Source: Gymnopilus junonius (Eukaryota > Basidiomycota > Agaricomycetes > Agaricales > Galerinaceae). Taken from it: a stretch of 64,000 bases of DNA. Positions 11,183-23,879 of the stretch are shown here, piece after piece. The notes below the pieces were generated by a model. That model did no database searches and had not been told where the DNA came from. It worked only from the letters and a program-made list of their open reading frames with translations. Every line of letters begins with the position of its first letter. Position 1 is the first letter of the stretch. Location: the NCBI GenBank assembly GCA_015501075.1, contig JADNYJ010000137.1, positions 1-64,000 on the forward strand, written 5' to 3'. The translations under genes were made by a program, and so were the position numbers.

Positions 11183-13890
11183 ATGTCGAAGAAATGGAAC
11201 TCTGCAATTTATGCTTTCTTTCATCCTGTTCCCACCATCGGATACAATGCAGATGGATGCCACTATCACAAATTTCCCTGCTTTGCAAAGTCCTGCAAGG
11301 AGACTGTTCATTGTTTCTTGGACAAAAAGGATGCAGGCTTGACAGGGAACTTACACAAGCATGTGAAATCCTGCTGGGGTAAGGATGTTATTCAGGATGC
11401 AATGGCAGTGAAGACTGCTGATGGTGCATGGGAGGTGCTGGCTAAAAGCAAGGATGGGTCAATCACTGCAGCATTTTAGGTTAAAGGAAAGGGAAAGGTC
11501 ACTTACTCACATAGGCAGCATATATGAACTGAAACATGGTATGGCCTTTAACAATACTCTGACCTCCCCCACTCAACCTGTCTCCCAGTGCCGAGATCAT
11601 TCATTGGGTATCTGAGAGTGTATGGCCTTTCAGTATTGTCAAGGACCATGGTTTCAAGTCCCTCATGAAAACTGGATGCCCAGAATACTATATTCCTTCA
11701 CTGTAGACTGTTGGCCAGGATGTTTGCCACATATTTGTGTGATCTTGTCAACATATCACATCTATATTACAGGTAAGCTAATTTCATATGACATAGGACA
11801 GCTGAAATGATAAACAACATACCAGAATCATGAAGGGAAACTACATTTTGCTATAGATGCTTGGACCTCACCCTTGCAGTGACAGTTCATTTTGAGCACA
11901 AAGGCAGGCTGGTTTCTTTGATCCTAGATGTTGTCAAAGTAGCAAAGGTGAGTCACATACTCAGAGCTCTTCATCTTCAATAAAAATACTTACTGAGTAC
12001 TCTAGTCACATAGCAGCTTGAATCTTGCAGTTGCATTCACTGAAGTCCTGAAAGAATTTGGTCTGTCTGATAAGGTAAGTGGTCATCATGAGCTAATATG
12101 GTAGAAGAAGTGCTGATTACATATCTAGGTCCTCAGCATCACCTGCGATAATGTGAGCAATAATGATGTCATGATCAACAAATTGGAAAGCTTGCTGGAG
12201 TCATTTGAGAAAGTAAATCATATGTGCTGTTTCCTCCATGTTAATAATCTCATTGCTCAAACATTTGTGTGACAATTTGATGCACCTAAATCCCAAATGC
12301 AAACCCTGGATCCTGATGACCCAAATTATGCCATCTATCAAATTGCAAAAGATATTGATCTTGAAGAGAAAGTGACACAGGAAGCACTATTGCAGGCTGG
12401 AGAGGATACAGAGGTGGCCGACAATGATGATGTTGATGGCTGGGAAGATGAGATGGTGGTGTTGACTCAGGCTGAGCATGCAGGAATGGAGGAAAGCCTC
12501 TGGCCTGTTAAGTTGCTGCTTGCCAAGGTCAGTTATTATTTGAAATTTGAGAGCTACATCATACTCACCTGATGTTGAGGTCTGCAAACTAGCATACAAG
12601 ACCATAAATTCAATGACTATCCTACTCCCAGCCTGGCAGTCATGCCTTGAAGAGCTAAAAATGCCAATCAAGGTCATTTCTCATGACATTAGAATGAGGT
12701 GGAATTCAACTTATGACATGTTGTGGTTCATACTGGACCACAAAAAGGCATACAAATGTTTCATGGCTGATGAGACTAATGAGTTAAGGGATTACGAATT
12801 GAAGATGGATGAGTGGGAAGTCATTGAACAGCTGTGCAAGATCTTGGAGGTGAGGCATTCTGCAGATCGCTTATATAATTGCTGACTAACACAAACAGAA
12901 ACCCTCTTGCATCTGCATTTTCCATTCACATTCATCCTTTCTTTTCCCTCTACACCCTGCCTTTCCTGCTCTCAGGTCCTCAAGGATGTGACACTTTTCT
13001 TCTCTCATGATATGCCCAACCTTGCCAATGTGATTCTGATTATGGATATCATCAATGACTGCCTCACTACTGCTGCAAATGACTGGGCAATGTCTCCTGC
13101 CATTCATACAGCAGCTGGACTCACCAAGAAGACCCTCAACTGTTACTACTCCTGAATGGATGAAGTGGAAACCTATTGGATTGCAATGAGTAAATAAATT
13201 TTATCTCTTGAAGATCTCTTCTGACTGTTGATCAAGTTCTTCACCCTCAATACAAACTCCAGTATTTCAAGAACACTAAATGGGAAGAGAAATGGATCAA
13301 CACTGCCAAAGAAATTCTTTGGACTGAGTTTGAGTTGAAATACCACAAGCCAACCACTAATATGACTGCTGAAACTTCTGAAAATGAACCAGAGACAGCT
13401 GTAAGTTCATTTTACCTACATTTTGTTATTAATGACTTAACCTTACCACAGAAACCATCTGCAAAACCCAATTTGATGAAAGGTAATATGTTTGACAAGC
13501 TACTCAAGGCCACCAAATCCTTCTCAGATATTCACAGTGAGATTGATTGGTACCTCATGACAGACACAGAGGATGTTGAGGATGTTCTGCTTTGGTGGGA
13601 GGAACACTGCTCCATGTATCCATGTCTTTCATGGATGGCATTAGATTATTTGAGTATCCCAGGTATGTTAGGTAATCTCTTTTCACTAGTTTCTGTTAAC
13701 TTACTTTCTATTAAGCTACATCTGTTGCAGTTGAGTGCATTTTCAGCCATGGCTGACTAATTCTTTCCCATGTTCATAGCCATCTCTCTTCACAATCGGC
13801 ATGTGCTCTCTTATGTGTTGGCAACTGGAGCCTTTATGGCTATATCAAGGATTCAAACATCTTGGTTGCTGCAAAACTGCCTGATATCAA
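11183..13890 (+). pseudogene. hAT transposase with BED-type zinc finger, decayed
   Basis: The N-terminal open frame 11183-11479 has a BED-like finger: YHKFPCFAKSC, a VHCFLDKKDAGLTGNL-like run, then HVKSCWG. Later pieces show the hAT catalytic core: DAWTSP near 11860, VLSITCDNVSNNDVMI near 12128, HDIRMRWNSTYDML near 12684 and LWWEEHCSMYPCLSWMALDYLSIP at 13590-13660. The C-terminal dimerisation signature is at about 13735-13790, reading CIFSHG-stop-LILSHVH, where active proteins have ERxFSxGRxxLS. So Arg is changed to Cys and to TGA (13754-13756). Introns are evident between pieces. Confidence 0.85.
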
Positions 13891-13999
13891 AGAAGATGAG
13901 GAAGAAGAGCTTGAGGAAGGGTGGGATAGGATTATATTGTAAAATTTCTTAATACAATATTGTTTCTAACTCATCTTACCAGTATCTAAGCACCACCTG

Positions 14000-15100
14000 T
14001 GTCTTGTCTTCACAAACACCTCTATTGAGACAAGCTCTAGGTAAAGTTGTTTGGAGGCTTTGAATAGATTTTAAGATCTTAGTGACTTGGTAGTCTTTTG
14101 GTTTTTAACTGGGGTGCTTTGATTTAACTGTCTGCACTAAACACGGTAGAGTATCTTAGCAAGTTCTGACCCTTTTACAAAATGAAATGAAATGAGGGTT
14201 CTCAATGCAAGTGGCTTTCAATGGAGCGAAATGAAATGGGCCATGACTTCAATTGATTTCAATGAAACAAAACAAAATGATCAATTATCTGGTTTAATCA
14301 CTGAGGTACTCCTCCTGAGCATGTCTGGCTATTATCTGTGCTCTATGGGGTGGATTGCCTGCCTATTCTACTGGTTTTCTACAGCTTTTATACCTATGAG
14401 AGAGTCTCTATTATTAGTGCATAAAACTGCTGGGTGTACTCTATCCCTACTCAGCAGGTCTGTGCCTAATTCAGCACACTATTTTACTAATGTACTTTTG
14501 AGTGATGGGGAAATTGGCCACTCAGTTAGGTCTGATTAATTCAGCTGGTGGTCTTATCATTGGGACAATGATGCACTATTTAGTCTAGATGCTAGGCCTT
14601 GAGCTATTGTGCCATTGTGGTGCCAGGCCAGTGGTGGACTATCTCCCACTTACACCATATCTATTATTGGAAGGGTTGCTCCTGGGAACGTGCCTACAGT
14701 TTCCATGCTAATCACCATATTTCCTTATGTGAGCTATTTAGATATTTTGGGCTACCTCCATATTTAGAGGTTTGCACTATTATCAGGTCTTGGGTACCAT
14801 CATGTATCGGCAATGCCCCTCTTGATAGTTAATGACTCGAGTGTATTATTAGGTCCCCTTTAGATCTTTGGTAACCCTTGTTATAGGTGCCTCTGAGCTT
14901 ACTGAATAGACCTAGTCCCAGGTCGTTACTCAGTTACTACCATCGTGCTATTGGTAGTAGTTTCATAATAGACACTCCACCTTTAGTCAGCCAGTACAAG
15001 GTCATACCACCTACTCTTAATACCCTTGTATTAGGTGTGTTATCTGGGATCGTTAATGATATATTTAGTGCATAAATATAGTAAAATCACGAAATTCATA
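14000..15100. other. non-coding 3' part of the hAT element, origin unclear
   Basis: Between the dimerisation domain and the right terminus lies about 1.1 kb without recognisable coding sequence. It begins with GAAATGAAATG-like words near 14180-14240 and has a different texture after about 14290, so it may include a nested insertion. I could not find inverted or direct repeats that delimit one. Confidence 0.3.
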
Positions 15101-15239
15101 GGTAACTGGGTAGGTACCCTATCACTGTCAACCCATGTACCCATGGCTGACTGACCCATGGGTGTGTGGGTATGGGTTTCAGTGGGTATGGGTATGGGTA
15201 AGTCTCAAGACACCCAGGGGTTACCTGTGCTCTTCCCTC

Positions 15240-15745
15240 TTCCCTCCCATATGTAGAGGCAATATACCATGAAGTCATGCAATTTGCTCCTCTACTCCCA
15301 TTGGGTTTAGCACACAGAGTGATAGAGGATGACTATTACAATGGATACTTTATTCCTAAAGGTATGCCTCCATATTGTATAGGGCACATAATACTCAAAC
15401 AAGCTTCTTAAAATTCTTTTCAGGTACCACAGTGTTGGCTAGCATTTGGTAAATGAATTCAGAATTTGATATTTGCAAATTTTTGTTAACTGATCTGCTA
15501 GGGCAATGACACATGATGAGGAAGTATATTCTCAACCATATGCATTCATACCTGAAAAGTTTTTAGACCAAGATGGTAATTTGAATGATGATAACAGGAT
15601 TCTAGCTTACAGGTTTGTTTATACAGATGTATCTTCATTTTCATTGAAATCTATATTTGGGTTTGCTGAAATCCCATTGTGACATTGACACATTTTATTA
15701 GCATTGTCTGGGCTTGAAGTGTGTCTTCTAATAATGAATTCAAAA
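15240..15745 (+). pseudogene. cytochrome P450, 3' part, separated by the hAT insertion
   Basis: Directly after the right target duplication the frame resumes with LPYVEAIYHEVMQFAPLLPL (K helix). The invariant ExxR is EVMQ here, so the essential Arg is Gln (a CG-to-CA type change). It continues with GLAHRVIEDDYYNGYFIPK, a short exon GTTVLAS, then MTHDEEVYSQPYAFIPEKFL and DGNLNDDNRILAY. The heme-binding FxxGxRxCxG region should follow; only a corrupted FGFAEIPL-like stretch is visible near 15655-15680, so the heme Cys is not readable. Confidence 0.87.
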
Positions 15746-16033
15746 CCCCTGTTGTGTAAGATGCATGAAGGAGGGATTCATATAGTGTGTAGGCATATCA
15801 TCACATGTGATCATAGAACTAGATCTCAGGTGGCTGTTCAGTGACACAGTGACTGTAACAGAGATCTAATTATGTTGGCCAATCAGAAAGAGTGGCCACC
15901 TCTTCTTGTTCAACTCCTGCCATGCCATTTTTAACCTCAATCGCAGAATCCAAAGCACTTGGGATGTTGGGAAGGTAAGTAAATTAAATTATCTATTTTA
16001 TTTCAAATTGGGTCATCCATTGTCAGGAAATGC
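15746..16033. other. intergenic
   Basis: Sequence between the decayed P450 end and the F-box gene; nothing recognised. Confidence 0.35.
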
Positions 16034-17356
16034 ATGCCAGTGAACAATGATCTGCCAATGATCTCATCTTTGCTGCCCATCCACAAACTCAATGAGGATT
16101 TGCTATGGGTCATCTTTCTCCACAATGCAGATATGGACAACCCTCTGGAATATGATTCAGAGCACAACAGATACTTACCTGATTTTTCTTCCCTAGACAC
16201 CACTCTCTCAACATTGCATGTTTGCAGGAAGTGGAGGAACTTTCTTCTATGAATGACTTCAATATGGGGTGGTATTCTGTAGATCAATCACCTATATCAA
16301 CTGGGAAAGAAAGGAAGGAAGGAAATTATGACATGAACTGGGAATGCGCTGTTATGTTTGATGGGCCACATTTCACACCCAGGATGGTTCAATTCCAAAT
16401 TCTTGAAGCTGCTCATCCAAAGCAATTGGTCAAGGATTAAGAAGATTCATCTCTGGATCTCAAATGTATAGTGTCAAGAAGATGCTATTTGGTCTTTATT
16501 CATGCATCCTGCACTATCCTTGGAATCAATTCACCTATATCTCAGCTACCCCTTTGAGCCCTTTCCAAATCAATCAGCAATTTTTGCTGATGAGGCCCCC
16601 ATACTCAAGCAAATCCATCTAAATATCTCCTTCTTCAAGTTCTGGGTTTCAAGGATTGACCAATTGCAAAGCCTCAGGTTGAATTCAGGAGCCAAAGCCT
16701 TGGAGGTTATGTATGCCATCAAGCACATGCCTTATCTCAAGTATCTCAGTCTATGTCACCTTGCCAGCTCTCTGGATCCCTATGTCAATAAACCACAATC
16801 ATTAAATCTTTCTCACCTCACCTACCTTTTCCTCAAAAATCCTTTCCACATCAACCTTGCCTTGGCTCACATGATAAACCCAGCCTAGCATTGCCCCTTA
16901 ATATGGGACTCCAGAATTGAACATGAGGTTATCATCCAGAAAGACATTGCATCCATGTTACAGGTGTTGGACCATTATTCCTCAACTGTCACTCCCCCAA
17001 AGGCCTTATCCTTGATACTCACTCTGCAAGAAAAAGCCTTCCAATTGCACATCATTCACAGTGATAATCTGATATCTGTTAATTATTCCCTCACTTCATC
17101 ACTCTTCAGCATTTCCTTGGTTGCATTTGGCACTTTACTGGTGGGTCTCAACATTTCTGCTCTATTGTCTTCATTTTCAAGTCATGCCCTTGCAATGATC
17201 AAAACCTGCAGTATTTCATTGGGATGGCCATTCAATCCAGAACTCATGAACTGGTCAAATATATCCACTTTCTTTGGCCACCTCTCTTCAGTGGAGACAC
17301 TTTATTTAACTGCAAACACTTTGCAAACCATCACTGCCCATCTCCAAGATGGAGAC
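16034..17356 (+). pseudogene. F-box/LRR-type protein, truncated by gypsy A
   Basis: The F-box region reads HKLNEDLLWVIFLHNADMDN with a downstream LHVCRKWRNFLL, the basidiomycete F-box arrangement (probable SCF substrate adaptor). EIMT-stop-TGNALLCL (TGA 16334-16336) matches the family's W..E(I/L)L.RSG.ALL segment with Arg lost. A leucine-rich tail follows in 16502-16888 and 16955-17356 (LESIHLYLSYPFEPF, LKYLSLCHLASSLDPY, NWSNISTFFGHLSSVETLYL). The gene stops at 17356, where the LTR of gypsy A begins inside coding sequence. A paralogue with the missing tail lies at 29.6-31.0 kb. Confidence 0.85.
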
Positions 17357-17785
17357 TGTTACAATCCCCCATTTCTCTTATCATTTATCATCTGACTTGT
17401 TATTTATATAGCTTTCATCATGATCATCTTCCCTTGCAAGATGATCATTCATTTTCTTACACTTTATGTGGACAATCTTTCCATTCTGATCATCATCCCT
17501 TTTGTATCACCCCTATGATGATCACTCCTTCTGATTCCCCTTGTTTTGATACTGCTTCACTTATATTATTATCAAACACAAATAGTATATAAACCATAGC
17601 TAGACTACTATGTACTTTAGCTTGTTCTTGAGAATAATACTCTTGTAACAACCAGAGCAATACTTGAACCACTAAGGCATTCTTCTATTGAAGACAATAC
17701 CTTAGCAGACTTCATTGAATGTCCTCCATGACTACTACACTAGACTTGGTCATGTTGATTAAGTTCTATCATTAAGGTCATAACA
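17357..17785 (+). repeat. 5' LTR of gypsy element A
   Basis: A 429-bp LTR beginning TGTTACAATC and ending GGTCATAACA, alignable along its length with the 457-bp LTRs of element B. It is markedly more diverged, with small deletions. It contains the same TATA stretch and the TTAGCTTGTTCTTGAG transcript-start region as B. Confidence 0.88.
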
Positions 17786-18222
17786 AAAGAACAAGGTACT
17801 ATCTCATTCAAATGCTTCTGCCTAGCAAGCATTACCCACTGACATAACAGCTCAAAGAAGAGGATGATTTGCTGCCACTTTTAGTGATGAAGAATTCTCT
17901 GACCTGAACCAAGACCAAACCTCTGAATCAGGAGCATCAGACATATTTGACACCCCACCCAAAGGAGAAGAATCTCCACTCAGATGATCAACACTCTTTG
18001 GATCCACAGTCCAAGAACCCACTGTACTGAACCCTGACTTTGAATCTTTACTTGACACCCTACTCAGATTCCAACCCATTTTCTATCCAGTAATATGACC
18101 CAAAATGCCTGAAGACACCACCACTGCCCTTGCTCCCTCTAATGGCAAAGGAATAGGAGTTGTTCCCCAACCCTTCTCTGGAGATTGTTCCAAAGTCAAA
18201 AACTTTGTCCAAGATCTCAATG
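17357..18222 (+). mobile_element. gypsy element A, 5' LTR and start of Gag
   Basis: The LTR (17357-17785) is followed by sequence closely matching the leader and Gag start of element B (ATTCTCTGACCTGAACCAAG and onward). So A and B belong to one family, and A is older and more decayed. A is interrupted at 18222 by B; the CAATG duplication on both sides of B lies in A's Gag. Just beyond B, NDYLD at 25564-25580 lines up with GDYLE in B's Gag, so A's Gag seems to resume at 25561. I found no 3' LTR of A. Confidence 0.85.
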
Positions 18223-18679
18223 TGTTATGATCCCCATCTCTTTTCTTATCTTATCGTGCCCTCTTTTTCTTTTCTTGTTATCATTTATTGAATGATTTAT
18301 TATTTATAGTTTCTTCATGATCATCTTTGCTTGCAGGATGATCATTCACTTTCTTACATGTATGCGGACAATCTTTCCTTTTGATCATCATCCCTTGTAC
18401 TGCCCTGATGATGATCACCCCTCTCCGATTCCCCTGTTTCATTATCATTTCATTTATATTATTATCAAACTCAAATAGTATATAAACCATAGCTAGCCTA
18501 CTGTACTCCTTAGCTTGTTCTTGAGAATCTACTCTCTTGTATCAGCCAGAGCAAACTTGAACTTCTAAGGCAATCTTCTGTTGAAGACAATACCTTAGTT
18601 GACTTCATCGAATGACCTCTATGACTACTACACCAGACCTTATCTTATCAGATTAGGTTCTGTCATTAACATCATAACA
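18223..18679 (+). repeat. 5' LTR of gypsy element B
   Basis: 457 bp, nearly identical to the 3' LTR. By eye there are nine differences, all transitions. TATATAAA is at 18479-18486 and the likely transcript start at about 18511. An open frame on the opposite strand inside the LTR is only a by-product of the repeat and occurs in both copies. Confidence 0.95.
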
Positions 18680-18680
18680 A

Positions 18681-18691
18681 AAGAACAAGCT
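18681..18691 (+). promoter_or_regulatory. self-priming primer-binding site of gypsy B
   Basis: AAGAACAAGCT, one base after the 5' LTR, is the exact reverse complement of AGCTTGTTCTT inside the LTR (18512-18522). That site lies 33 bp downstream of the TATA box, where the RNA should start. In Tf1/sushi-type elements the RNA 5' end folds onto this site to prime reverse transcription instead of a tRNA. The mechanism here is inferred from geometry and complementarity. Confidence 0.75.
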
Positions 18692-18739
18692 ACCACCTCA
18701 TCCAATGCTTCTGCCTAGCAAGTGTTATCTGCTGACACT

Positions 18740-19900
18740 ATGGCTCGAAGAAGAGGACGATTCGCCACTATCTCTAGTGATGAAGAATTCTCTGACCTGA
18801 ACCCTGACCAAACCTCTGATTCAGAAGCATCTGATGCTTTTGAGACACCACCCAAAGGAGATGAATCTCCATTGACCCAATCAACTTTCTTTGGATCTAC
18901 TGTCCAAGAACCAGCATATTAAGACATGACTTTGAATCTTTGCTAGATACTCTACTCAGATCTCAACCTGTCTTCTACCCCACAAACAAACCTGAAATGC
19001 CAGGAGAATCTTCTGACACTGCCCCCACTGCTCTCACTCCTCCAATGGAAAAGGATTAGGAATTATTCCTCAACCCTTTTCTGGAGACTGTTCTAAAGTC
19101 AAGATGTTCACCCAAGACCTGGGTGATTACCTTGAAGTCAACAGCAATATTTATAACACAGACATCAAGAAGATCATGTTCATGCTTGGACTTCTCAAAG
19201 GAGGCAAGCTGAAGCCTGGAAGAAGGCTTGGAGAGAGGATCACATCAAAGATGATGTGAACACTGCAGGTGTACCCACTGGAATGAAAACCAAGAACTAT
19301 GGCTCAGCCATAGACTTCAAAAAAGAGTTTGAAGCCACCTTCAAACTGACTGAAATGAAAGATCAAGCATTCTTTGATCTACAAAACCTGAAGCAGGGAA
19401 AAGCTTCAGCTGCTGAACTCAACACCAAGTTCAATGAACTTGTCAAGACTGCCAAGATTCCCACTACTGGGAATGAGAGCATCTTGGTTGACTATTACAT
19501 GAATGCCCTGAACACTTGGCTTCAGGAAAAGATTATGGGACTCGACATACTCCCAACCATGCTCACTGCCTGGCAGCAGAAAGCTGTCAAGTACGACACC
19601 CACGAACAAACTTAGCGCACCTCTTGGGCAAGACCAGTGCCCAGGTGCCAAATGAATGAAAGACTTGGTGGGCTAACTTGGCCAAGGAACCCCCGCCCCA
19701 CATTACCATGCCCCAGCACCCCAAATGACCACAGAGACCTGAATGCCATGGACGTTGACAAGATCGACATCAATGCCATGACCCAGGAAGAATGAAGCGA
19801 GCTCATGAGGAAAGGGTTCTGCTTCCAATGCAAGAAGCCCGGACATGTCTCGAGAGACTGTCCCAGAAGGGCAAGTACAGGAGAACCCTCCACTGAAGAA
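18740..19900 (+). pseudogene. gypsy B Gag
   Basis: It starts with MARRRGRFATISSDEEFSDL. A capsid-like helical part is open at 19256-19615 (IDFKKEFEATFKLTEMKDQA). The zinc knuckle CFQCKKPGHVSRDC is at about 19820-19861 (CX2CX4HX4C). Stops and frame changes separate these parts (for example TAA after EPAY near 18920). Confidence 0.85.
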
Positions 19901-20099
19901 GAACCCCCTCAAAGGGAAAGTGCTCCATGCACACATTAGGTCCCTCATGCAGGACCTTACTGAAGAAGAATGTGAAGAAGTATACAAATGGGAGACCAAG
20001 AGGGTTTTTAATAAGGAGATGCATGAAACCAATGTATGCAACTCCTTCACTAGATATTTATTCTGTAGTCTCAGCTCAATTGAAAATAAATTGCTCCAA

Positions 20100-23000
20100 T
20101 TGCCCTTTTCATTCAAGACCAAGAACAGAACAAAATCATTGGATCTGCTCTGGAGACACTGGAGCAAAAGGGAAGTTCATCAACCAGAACTTCACAAGAA
20201 ACACAACTGGAAAGAAACCACTGGAAAAGGAAATCCAAGTCTTCAACATAGATGGAACCCTGAACAAAAAGGGAACTATCAAGCACTACATTGATCTAAA
20301 GCTCGACATGATGGACAACCCGAATGGAATGCCTACTGGTCACTGGCCTAGGAAAACAGAAGATCATTCTTGGTTTTCCCTGGTTCGAAGAAAACAACCC
20401 AGACATCAACTGGAAAAATGGACACGTCAAACTCAACAGGGAGATTACTACTACTTCCCAAGTAGAAGAAGTACCCGATGAGAAATCCAACAGGTCAATC
20501 AACTGGATGACTCTTTGGACTTAATCATTTCCTTTTTAGGTAATGAACCCCTTCCGGAAATGAAGGAGATTTGGAACATCCCTGAGGATGACAATGAAAT
20601 TTGGATCAATGCAAACTGACTTCCTGCAAATCTTCACTCAGAAACATGATGCAAAGAAGGAAGAAAAGCCACTCAAGGAAATGATCCCACTGGAATACCA
20701 TGAATACTTGGACATCTTCAACAAGGACACCACAACTGATTCCCTGAATCTCGATCTTGGGACCATAAGATCAACTCAAGGAAGGTTTTCAACCAAAAGT
20801 CTTCAAGATGTATCCCCTGATGCCTTCAGAGGATACTGAACTGGACAAGTTTTTGGAAGAAAACCTGAAGAAAGGATACATCTGACCATCTAAATTGCCT
20901 ATGGCTTCCCCCTTCTTTTTCATATCCAAGAAGGATGGAAAGCTTCACCCTGCCAAGACTACCAGTACCTGAATGAATGGACCATCAAGAACACCTATCC
21001 CCTCCCTCTGATCCCGAACTCATGGATAAACTCAAAGGAGCCAAGTATTTCACAAACTTGATGTCCGATGGGGTTATAATAACATCCAGATCAAGGATGG
21101 TGACCAATGGAAAGCAGCATTCAAGATGAATAAAGGACTATTTGAACTGACGGTCATGTTCTTTGGCATGTGCAACTCTCCGCGACCTTCCAGTCGATGA
21201 TGGACTCGATGTTTAAGGACATCATCCATCAAGGTTTCTTATCATCTACATGGATGATATTCTTATCTTCCACAAGATAAGAAGAAACTGGAACAGATAA
21301 TGAAGGAAGTGCTTCAAATACTTCAGGACAATGACTTGTATTTGAAACTGGAAAAATGTGCATTCGCCCAGACAAAAATCGATTATCTTGGAATGATTAT
21401 CCAAGAAGGAATGATCTGATGGACCCTCGAAACTCAGCAGTATAGCTGACTGGCCAGAACGAAGAATGTAAAACAGGTCCGATCCTTTTTAGGATTCGGA
21501 AACTTTTACAGGCGATTTATCAGGAAATACTCGGAAATAGCTCATGTGCTTAATGAGCTATTAAAGAAAGACCAAGCTTCGAATGGAACAAGATGCCAAG
21601 AAATCATTTGAAACTGCTAAATGAAAATTCATGAAGAACCCATCTTGACCATGCCGACACTGCAAAACAATTCCAGATTGAATGCGATGCATCAAAATAT
21701 GCATCTGGAGCAGTTTTAACACAACTTGACAGCAACGGAGACCGACACCCAGTGGCATTCATCTCGAAGATGTTCTCTCCCACGAGAGAAACTATGAGAT
21801 TTATGACAGAGAACTACTGGCATGATCTGATCCCTCAAAGAATGGCGACACTACATTCAAGGATCACATTCACATAATCATCTATTCTGATCACAAGAAT
21901 TTGACGTACTTCAGAAGTACTCAAAAACTGAATAGACGCCAAGCAAGATGGTCTCTATTCCTTTCGGAATATGACATCCAACTGGTCCACCTCCCGGAAG
22001 CAAAATGGTACAATCAGATGCCCTCTCAGAAGACCAGACATGATCCCTGATGAGGATCATGACAATGAAGATAAGATTCTCCTCCAGAGAATCTATTTAT
22101 AAATTTGATTGACGCTGATCTCCAAATGGAAATCCCCAATCCAGGAAACAGGACAAAGACATAGTGGATGCATTGAAACTCCTACACAAGAAGGACCTCG
22201 AAGTCTGCAAAAGACTTAGATGACTGGGAGACAATGCAAATGGAAGGCATGGGAATTAATCTTTTACAAGAAAAAGAATTATATTCCTGATGATCAAGAA
22301 CTATGCAGGAAAATCATCACGATGTACCATGACTCGTCACTGCAGGACACCCCGGAGAACTGAAATTACAATGCAGTATGACAAGTATACTGGTGGCCCA
22401 GAATGTGAACATTTGTCAAGAACTATGTCAAAGGTTGCAGACAATGCCAACAGTTCAAGATCAACCGAAACCCAGTGAATCCCTCCTTACACCCGATCGA
22501 AGGAGCCAAATCCATGAGACCATTGCACAATGCTCCATGGATATGATCACGGATCTCCCAGCATTGACGGATATGATTCTTTATTGATTGTGGTTGATCA
22601 CAGACTTACAAAGGGGGTAATTATCATGCCTTGCTGAAAACTCTTTCCAAGAAGGAGCAGCATTACTCCTCCAAGACAACCTTTTCAAGTGATTTGGTCT
22701 ACTGGACAGCATCATTTCTGATAGAGGACCCCAATTTGCTAGCAAGAACATTCCAGGAACTGCTCAAACTCCTCAGAATCAATCGAAATTGTCTACAGGC
22801 ATATCATCCCCAGTCAGATGGTACCACTGAATGGTTTAATCAGGAAATAGAAGCATATCTCGCTATCTATTGCTCCTCCAACCCGACCACCTGGAAGCAA
22901 CATTGGCACCCTGGAATTCATCCACAATGATCAAAGACATGCAGACAGACAAAGGACCCCATTTGAACTCATGTTCAGAACTAACCCAGTCAATTCCCAC

Positions 23001-23529
23001 CATGTTCAAAAATACAAAGTTTCCCTCAGTAGAGGAGAAGCTGAAGAACCTTATTCAGACAGAAAAGAAGCTCTTGCTGCACATGAACTAGCCAGAGCAA
23101 GAATGGCCAATCGACAGAAATCAAACTTTGTACCATTCAAAGAAGGACAAAAGGTATGGCTCGATTCAAGAAACCTTAAGACTGATACAACAAAAACTGG
23201 CACTAAGAAGAGAAGGACCATTCAAGATCAAACATGTCCTAGGACCACTCATGTATCAGTTACAACTGCCAAAAACATGGAGGATTCATGACATCTTCCA
23301 TGCAATGTTGTTGATGCCTTACATGGAAACACAGGTTCATGGCTGGAACTTCACACAACCACCCCCTGAAATAATTGATGGAGAACCAGAATATGAGGTC
23401 GAAACTATTCTGAACCATCAAAAGTACAGAAACAGATGCTATCAATACCATGTCAAATGGCTCAGTTACCCAATAACTGAAGGTCATGGGAACCGGATCA
23501 AACCTTGCCAATGCATCGGAAAAACTTGA
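20100..23529 (+). pseudogene. gypsy B Pol: protease, RT, RNase H, integrase, chromodomain
   Basis: The protease motif DTGAKGKFINQNF is near 20153. The RT shows SPFFFISKKDGKLHP and RWGYNNIQIKDGDQWKAAF, with the YMDD box at 21247-21258. RNase H text ([11 protein letters not shown]) is near 21780 and SDHKNLTYF near 21885. Integrase shows AYHPQSDGTTEWFNQEIEAY at about 22797-22860. A chromodomain lies at about 23386-23510 (EPEYEVETILNHQ, YQYHVKWLSYP). Many frameshifts occur. Confidence 0.9.
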
Positions 23530-23879
23530 AGTTTATAAACAACTTCATCATCTTCCACCATACAACTGAGCTGAAATGCCATGCCCTCTCTACTGAAATG
23601 AGTCAAATCTGCATTATTCCCTCCCCCTATTCCTCTCAAACAACCCACAATGATCAAAACCATACAAGATCCTGATTGGGATCCAAAAATAAAGCAAATC
23701 AGATTCCCAGTCTTTCATGAAGACCCAGATATGAACCAGCTGTGGAGTGATCATTACTGATACCTCACAGCCCAGGATGCCATCAAGCCGTCCACTCCCA
23801 TCACCCAGAAGTTAGTGAAACAGGAGTTGAAGAAGATGGAGAAAGAGCTCAGGAAAACCCTTAAAAAGGCGAAGTCGAC

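Larger units (their letters stand above)
10381..15239 (+). mobile_element. hAT-superfamily DNA transposon inserted in the P450 gene
   Basis: An 8-bp target duplication TTCCCTCC flanks it exactly (10373-10380 and 15240-15247). The ends are imperfect inverted repeats: left TAGGCAAGTGCACGGGTTA and the complement of the right end GAGGGAAGAGCACAGGTAA agree at 13 of 19 positions. Subterminal GGGTATGGG words are repeated at both ends (10425-10450, 15165-15210). An 8-bp duplication and a BED/hAT transposase inside fit the hAT superfamily. Joining the flanks at the duplication gives an uninterrupted P450 frame (FEDQVS | LPYVEA). Total length is 4859 bp; the transposase is dead. Confidence 0.93.

Noticed and set aside
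18281..18490. 69-codon minus frame inside the gypsy B LTR, identical to one at 25162-25371
   Set aside because: It is identical only because the LTRs are repeats; no domain, no start context, and it overlaps the element's promoter.
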